Assembly (NCBI GenBank): GCA_900751785.1
Contig: CAADSM010000066.1
Location: forward strand, 1 to 8,382
Direction of reading: 5' to 3'
Origin: Lachnospiraceae bacterium
GTDB lineage: Bacteria; Bacillota; Clostridia; Lachnospirales; Lachnospiraceae
DNA length: 8,382 nt
Part shown: positions 5,404 to 8,382 of the stretch, one piece after another
Layout of the letters: every line of letters starts with the position of its first letter
Numbering within the stretch: position 1 is the first letter of the stretch
The notes under the pieces: generated by a model
What the model was told of the DNA's origin: nothing
Databases searched by the model: none
The model's input: only the letters and a program-made list of their open reading frames with translations
Translations under genes and position numbers: made by a program

Positions 5404-6171
5404 TTATGACAGCCGGGGAAATCTTTTCTTGATCCGTCCTGCCAATCGGGTAAATGCTTTGGTCTCACAATCCTGTTTGATCTCCTCCGCACTCATTTTT
5501 TCCTGGCGTTTCCGGTCTTCCCCGTTATTCTCGATGAATTCACTCCCTATACTGGCTACCAGCTTTTCTCCAAAGAAGATCTTCGCCTCCAGCACATCCC
5601 GGTGATACAGTGTGATCTCTTTGTCCGTTCCCTTATTACAACAACGTTCCAGACAATGCTCATTCAGTTTTCTCTGTCCGCAGTATAGCTGTGTCCCATC
5701 CACTATGATCAGCCATTTTTTCTTATATCTTGCATCCTCAAAGCACCGTCTCCGGATCAGATGATACACCAGGTCCTGCTTGATTTCTTCCAACACCATA
5801 GGATCAAGCCTTTCCAGATACTCATTCTCTGTTACATGATGGGGAACGTATTCCCCGGCTTTTTCCCCTATAAACGCAGACAGATTTTTAGAAACCGTCT
5901 CTTCATTAAACTGTTCTGTCATCTCCTGCATACTGTCAATCCCCGCGATTCCCTTATAATATAAAGTCCCCAGCATCATCCGGTTTGTATATGTGATATA
6001 GCTCGGATGTCGGGGATCCTTTGTTTGGGCAAACTTCCAAAACAGCTGACTATAATATCTGTTTTGGATTTTATTAAGTTCTCTAATTGGATTTTTTTCA
6101 AGTTTCTTTTGTATTCTCTGTTCTTTTCTTCCTATTTCAGCCTCACTGCGAAAAAATTTTTTGTAATAATT
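5404..6171 (-). pseudogene. Decayed DDE-type transposase, both ends lost
   Basis: The protein read from 6171 to 5404 resembles a clostridial transposase family. The N-terminal region reads KFFRSEAEIGRKEQRIQKK and then FWKFAQTKDPRHPSYITY, followed by MLGTLYYKGIAGIDSMQEMT, a catalytic-type strand WLIIVDGTQ with the first Asp, and YHRDVLEAKIFFGEKLVASI...EFIENNGED. It ends at PRLS-stop, just where the family should continue into the strand with the second catalytic Asp, so the rest of the DDE domain is missing and the protein cannot be active. Upstream, the frame is open to 6171 with no ATG and is closed by TAG at 6172-6174. An ATG at 6196-6194 begins a frame (MHCFTAKIELLQKIF) that joins the transposase frame after a one-base change in the A6T6 run at 6151-6162. 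An ATG at 5979 would start inside the conserved region. The exact IS family was not identified. Confidence 0.75.
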
Positions 6172-6185
6172 CTATTTTCGCAGTG
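6144..6185. repeat. Inverted repeat at the 5' end of the transposase remnant
   Basis: CACTGCGAAAA (6144-6154) and TTTTCGCAGTG (6175-6185) are perfect 11-bp inverted copies 20 bases apart, with partial symmetry for several further bases outward. The left arm lies inside transposase codons (for R-S-E) and the right arm just upstream of the in-frame stop. It could fold as an mRNA hairpin that limits read-through translation of the transposase, as in some insertion sequences, or mark a rearrangement that destroyed the start. Confidence 0.6.
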
Positions 6186-6204
6186 AAGCAGTGCATTTTC
6201 AATA

Positions 6205-6234
6205 GATTTAGTGCGAATTATTTTCACCTGTCAA
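6205..6234 (-). promoter_or_regulatory. Possible promoter of the transposase remnant
   Basis: On the minus strand a perfect TTGACA (6234-6229) is followed after 18 bases by TAAATC (6210-6205), a poor -10. Transcription would begin within a few bases of the ATG at 6196, so any message would be almost leaderless. The -35 is excellent, but the rest is weak. Confidence 0.3.
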
Positions 6235-6278
6235 AGCTGATCAGACTTATTACTGAAAGGTTTATACTGAGAAACTAA

Positions 6279-6307
6279 ACGAGTCTTCTGAGAAAGGCTC
6301 GTTTTTT
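6279..6307 (+). terminator. Intrinsic terminator at the boundary of the mobile island
   Basis: ACGAGTCTT (6279-6287) pairs with AAGGCTCGT (6294-6302) through nine pairs including one G-U, with a six-base loop CTGAGA and a T6 tract (6302-6307). No + strand gene was recognised upstream of it within the island, so it may belong to a gene lost or displaced by the mobile DNA. Confidence 0.7.
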
Positions 6308-6314
6308 CTATAAT
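6286..6314 (+). promoter_or_regulatory. Possible promoter of the flavodoxin-like lipoprotein gene
   Basis: A perfect TATAAT at 6309-6314 follows a weak -35 (TTCTGA, 6286-6291) by 17 bases. The start site would be near 6321, about 44 bases before the ATG at 6365. The element overlaps the preceding terminator, so the -10 match could be partly a product of the AT-rich sequence. Confidence 0.4.
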
Positions 6315-6364
6315 TATGGATGGAAATAGTAAGAATCACTCAGACAGGAAAGGACAGTGAAGAT

Positions 6365-7117
6365 ATGAAGAAGAGAATCGTTACACTTATGATCGCTGCG
6401 GTATTTACAGTCGGTGTGACGGCATGTGGGAGCTCGCCGGATCCGGCTCAGGGCAGCGGAAACGCAGCTCAGAGCGGGTCAGATGCGGCCGAGGAAACTG
6501 ACGGAGCGGGAGAAACAGACGCTTCAGCGCAGGATGGCCAGACGGAAGGCGGCGCGCAGACAGGAGGATCAAATATCCTGATCGCGTATTTCTCCGTGCC
6601 GGAAGACATAGATACAGACGGCATCGATGCAGACGCCGGCGCCAGCATTGTGGTAAAGGACGGACAGGTCATGGGAAACCTGGAATATATGGCTGATGTG
6701 CTACAACAGACGGTCGGCGGCGATCTGTTCAGGATCGAGACTGTGGAAGAGTATCCGCTGGACCATGACCCGCTGGTGGATCAGGCGGCAGTGGAGCAGG
6801 ATGAAGAAGCACGCCCGGAGCTCTCTGTACAGATTGAAAATCCTGACCAGTACGATACGATCCTGCTGGGATATCCGAACTGGTGGGGCGATATGCCGAT
6901 GCCATTATATACATTTTTGGAAGAATATGATTTCTCAGGGAAGACGATCATACCGTTTACTGCCCACGGAGGCAGCGGATTCTCCGACACGGTAAGTACC
7001 ATCTCGGAGCTCCAGCCGAGTGCAGAGGTCAGCAGCGAAGGCCTGAGTATCTCAAGGAATGCCGTGGCGGATGCAGAGGACGAGATCAGCTCGTGGGCAG
7101 CCGGACTCGGACTTTGA
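6365..7117 (+). CDS. Flavodoxin-like lipoprotein (Flavodoxin_4 type)
   Basis: This 250-residue secreted protein is probably tethered to the outer face of the membrane. Residues 1-21 are a lipoprotein signal: basic MKKR, hydrophobic core IVTLMIAAVFTVG and a VTAC lipobox with the acylated cysteine at 21. Residues 22-69 are a flexible linker of Gly, Ser, Ala, Glu and Asp. Residues 70-250 resemble a flavodoxin domain: first strand ILIAYFS, second strand TILLGYPNWWGDMPMP (165-180) with the Trp-Trp-Gly flavin loop, and TIIPFTAHGGSGFSDT (194-209). The classic phosphate loop is interrupted: after YFS comes VPEDID and an acidic stretch, and a GN (104-105) reappears before helix LEYMADVLQ. The start at 6365 is preferred because it begins the signal peptide, with AAAGGA about a dozen bases upstream; an in-frame ATG at 6320 would add 15 hydrophilic residues before it. 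The flavin and redox partner are unknown. Confidence 0.88.
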   Translation: MKKRIVTLMIAAVFTVGVTACGSSPDPAQGSGNAAQSGSDAAEETDGAGETDASAQDGQTEGGAQTGGSNILIAYFSVPEDIDTDGIDADAGASIVVKDGQVMGNLEYMADVLQQTVGGDLFRIETVEEYPLDHDPLVDQAAVEQDEEARPELSVQIENPDQYDTILLGYPNWWGDMPMPLYTFLEEYDFSGKTIIPFTAHGGSGFSDTVSTISELQPSAEVSSEGLSISRNAVADAEDEISSWAAGLGL

Positions 7118-7243
7118 CGTACTGCGGGCAGATACAGCGTTTATGCTGTCCGGCAGGGAGAATATCGATTTTACAAGCTGAGTGCCTCTGGTACTTAGCA
7201 GATAGAAGAAGCAGAAAATAGAAAAAGAAAGAGGCGGAAAAAC
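7118..7243 (+). other. Intergenic region before the aldo/keto reductase
   Basis: No intrinsic terminator follows the flavodoxin-like gene, so read-through into the reductase gene is possible. A -35-like TTTACA occurs at 7170-7175, but only a poor -10 follows (TACTTA, 7192-7197, preceded by TGG). A small dyad ACAGC/GCTGT around 7135-7152 has no T tract. A purine-rich ribosome site (AGAGGCGG, about 7230-7237) lies six bases before the ATG at 7244. Confidence 0.35.
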
Positions 7244-8251
7244 ATGGAAAAACGTATTTTAGGAAAAGATCTGGAGGTGTCTGCGATCGGACTTGGATGT
7301 ATGGGGATGAGCCATGCATATGGTCCGGCGGCAGATAAAAAGGAGATGACAGAGCTCCTTGCGCAGGCGGTGGAAAAAGGCTATACCTTCTTTGATACCG
7401 CGGAGGTGTATGGTACTCCAGAGAATCCTCATGACAATGAGGAGCTTCTGGGGGAGGCGCTGAAGCCGTACCGGGACAGGATCGTCCTCGCGTCCAAGTA
7501 CGGGATCCGGTTCGACGAGACATCCGACGCGGTGAGTAAGACACTGATCCCGGACGGCAGACCGGAGGCTGTCAAAAAGGCGATAGATGGATCATTAAAA
7601 CGTCTGCAGACAGATCATCTGGATCTGTACTACATCCACCGGATTGACCGGAATGTTCCGATTGAAGAGACTGCAGGCGCTATGAAGGAACTGATCGAGG
7701 CGGGCAAGATCACCCACTGGGGAATCTCCGAGGCGGATGAAGACACGCTGAGACGCGCTCATGCCGTCTGCCCGGTTACGGCAGTACAGAACCGGTACTC
7801 CATGATGTATCGGGACTATGAAGCGCTGTTTCCGGTGCTCGAGGAGCTCAAGATCGGATTCGTCGCATTCTCCCCGCTGGCGAACGGGTTCCTGACGGCA
7901 AAGTACAATAAAGAATCGAAGTTCGAGAAGGGAACAGACTACCGGAGTGCAATGCCCCAGTTCACGCCGGAAGCCATGGACAAGAACCGTGAGATGATCC
8001 AATACCTGGAGGAGATGGCGGATAAGAAGAACGCTGCTCCGGCACAGATTTCTCTTGCATGGATGCTTGCCAAGAAGCCGTGGATCGTGCCAATCCCTGG
8101 AACAAGGAAATACGGACGCTTGATCGAGAACGCGCAGGCTGCAGATGTGAAGCTGACAGAGCAGGAAGTGGCAGAGATTGACAAAATGCTTGAGACAGTC
8201 CCCATGTCGGAAGTGTTCGGCGGATCCAAGGTGAAGGACAAGAAGAATTAA
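7244..8251 (+). CDS. Aldo/keto reductase (NADPH-dependent, AKR family)
   Basis: This 335-residue cytoplasmic oxidoreductase reduces aldehydes or ketones with NAD(P)H on a TIM barrel. The catalytic tetrad is visible: D51 (FFDTAEVYG), Y56, K85 (VLASKYG) and H132 (YYIHRID). The N-terminal RILGKDLEVSAIGLGCMGMS and the segment GMSHAYGP are typical of the YhdN/AKR13-like branch. Downstream barrel strands carry THWGISE (157-163), AVQNRYSMMYRD (180-191) and FVAFSPLANGFLT (207-218), and the cofactor loop is IPGTRKYGRLIENA (284-297). The length is normal and all key residues are present. The physiological substrate cannot be inferred. It follows the flavodoxin-like gene by 126 bases on the same strand and may share its transcript, which would place two redox proteins together. 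Confidence 0.95.
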   Translation: MEKRILGKDLEVSAIGLGCMGMSHAYGPAADKKEMTELLAQAVEKGYTFFDTAEVYGTPENPHDNEELLGEALKPYRDRIVLASKYGIRFDETSDAVSKTLIPDGRPEAVKKAIDGSLKRLQTDHLDLYYIHRIDRNVPIEETAGAMKELIEAGKITHWGISEADEDTLRRAHAVCPVTAVQNRYSMMYRDYEALFPVLEELKIGFVAFSPLANGFLTAKYNKESKFEKGTDYRSAMPQFTPEAMDKNREMIQYLEEMADKKNAAPAQISLAWMLAKKPWIVPIPGTRKYGRLIENAQAADVKLTEQEVAEIDKMLETVPMSEVFGGSKVKDKKN

Positions 8252-8263
8252 ACGAGGGGAAGA

Positions 8264-8323
8264 GCACCTATATGATCAGGAGGAAGAGTGAAAAATAAAG
8301 TAGATTTTTGGACGCACCTATAT
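8264..8323 (+). repeat. Direct repeat GCACCTATAT, two copies
   Basis: The ten-base word GCACCTATAT occurs at 8264-8273 and again at 8314-8323, exactly 50 bases apart. The AT-rich setting also holds a palindrome GCTATATAGC at 8352-8361. Two copies are too few to assign a function. Confidence 0.4.
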
Positions 8324-8382
8324 AAGGGTTCATAAAAACCCTGATTTTAAGGCTATATAGCAATAAAATAAAGATTAGTTAT
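8288..8382 (+). other. Possible start of a further gene with an apparent frameshift
   Basis: An AGGAGGA site (about 8279-8285) precedes a GTG at 8288 by only two or three bases. The frame reads MKNKVDFWTHLYKGS and stops at 8333-8335. Adding one base near 8329-8331 would change this to KGFIKTLILRLYSNKIKIS and run open to the end of the window. The composition is AT-rich and lysine/isoleucine-rich, unlike the genes before it. The window ends before this can be tested. The alternative is a non-coding 3' region. Confidence 0.25.
8325..8348 (+). terminator. Weak candidate terminator after the aldo/keto reductase
   Basis: AGGGTT (8325-8330), loop CATAAA and AACCCT (8337-8342) form a perfect 6-bp stem followed by GATTTT. 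The T tract is short, so termination would be inefficient. It is the only hairpin of this kind downstream of the reductase gene and overlaps the possible new ORF. Confidence 0.4.

Noticed and set aside
6087..6278. A 63-codon + strand ORF (Phe-rich) before the orphan terminator
   Set aside because: It has no ribosome site, and much of it lies opposite the transposase remnant and the AT-rich inverted repeat. The composition looks like translated T-rich DNA.

Overview
The window looks like chromosomal DNA of a gut-type Firmicute, most likely Lachnospiraceae or a close clostridial relative. The reasons are strong AGGAGG-type ribosome binding sites, sigma-A-like promoters, short intrinsic terminators, moderately GC-rich housekeeping genes broken by more AT-rich mobile genes, and the gene content (PNPOx/ferredoxin fusion, fused betaine-type permease/binding protein, flavodoxin-like lipoprotein). 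The assignment rests on family resemblance only; no database search was run.

Layout. (1) 1-407: the 3' end of a succinylglutamate desuccinylase/aspartoacylase-family gene. Its reading frame appears to change at a run of seven C. (2) 408-852: an intergenic region that is not empty. It holds an extended -10 promoter, a 39-codon single-membrane-span ORF (507-626), an intrinsic terminator, two dyad symmetries and a near-consensus promoter for the next operon. (3) 859-3907: a three-gene operon on the + strand: a PNPOx-like flavin-binding domain fused to a two-cluster ferredoxin domain, a fused ABC permease/substrate-binding protein of the quaternary-amine (OpuC/ProWX, possibly EgtU) class, and its ATPase. 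A perfect 17-bp-stem terminator closes it. (4) 3977-6196, minus strand: a mobile/defence-type island with an intact Rpn-family PD-(D/E)XK nuclease and, upstream of it, a decayed DDE transposase that has lost both ends. (5) 6279-7117: a terminator, a weak promoter and a flavodoxin-like lipoprotein. (6) 7244-8251: an aldo/keto reductase. (7) 8252-8382: an AT-rich tail that may contain the start of another gene, with an apparent frameshift.

How the genes may work together. The betaine-type transporter is translationally coupled to a small predicted flavin/iron-sulfur redox protein, so uptake of a quaternary ammonium or thiol-betaine compound may be linked to redox metabolism. The flavodoxin-like lipoprotein and aldo/keto reductase form a second redox pair outside the operon. 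The most interesting local structure is in the Rpn nuclease gene. An internal Shine-Dalgarno/ATG could produce the C-terminal 101 residues, a long heptad coiled coil, as a separate protein. That layout matches the known RpnL/RpnS principle of a nuclease toxin with its inhibitor encoded inside the same gene.

No tRNA, rRNA or CRISPR array was seen.
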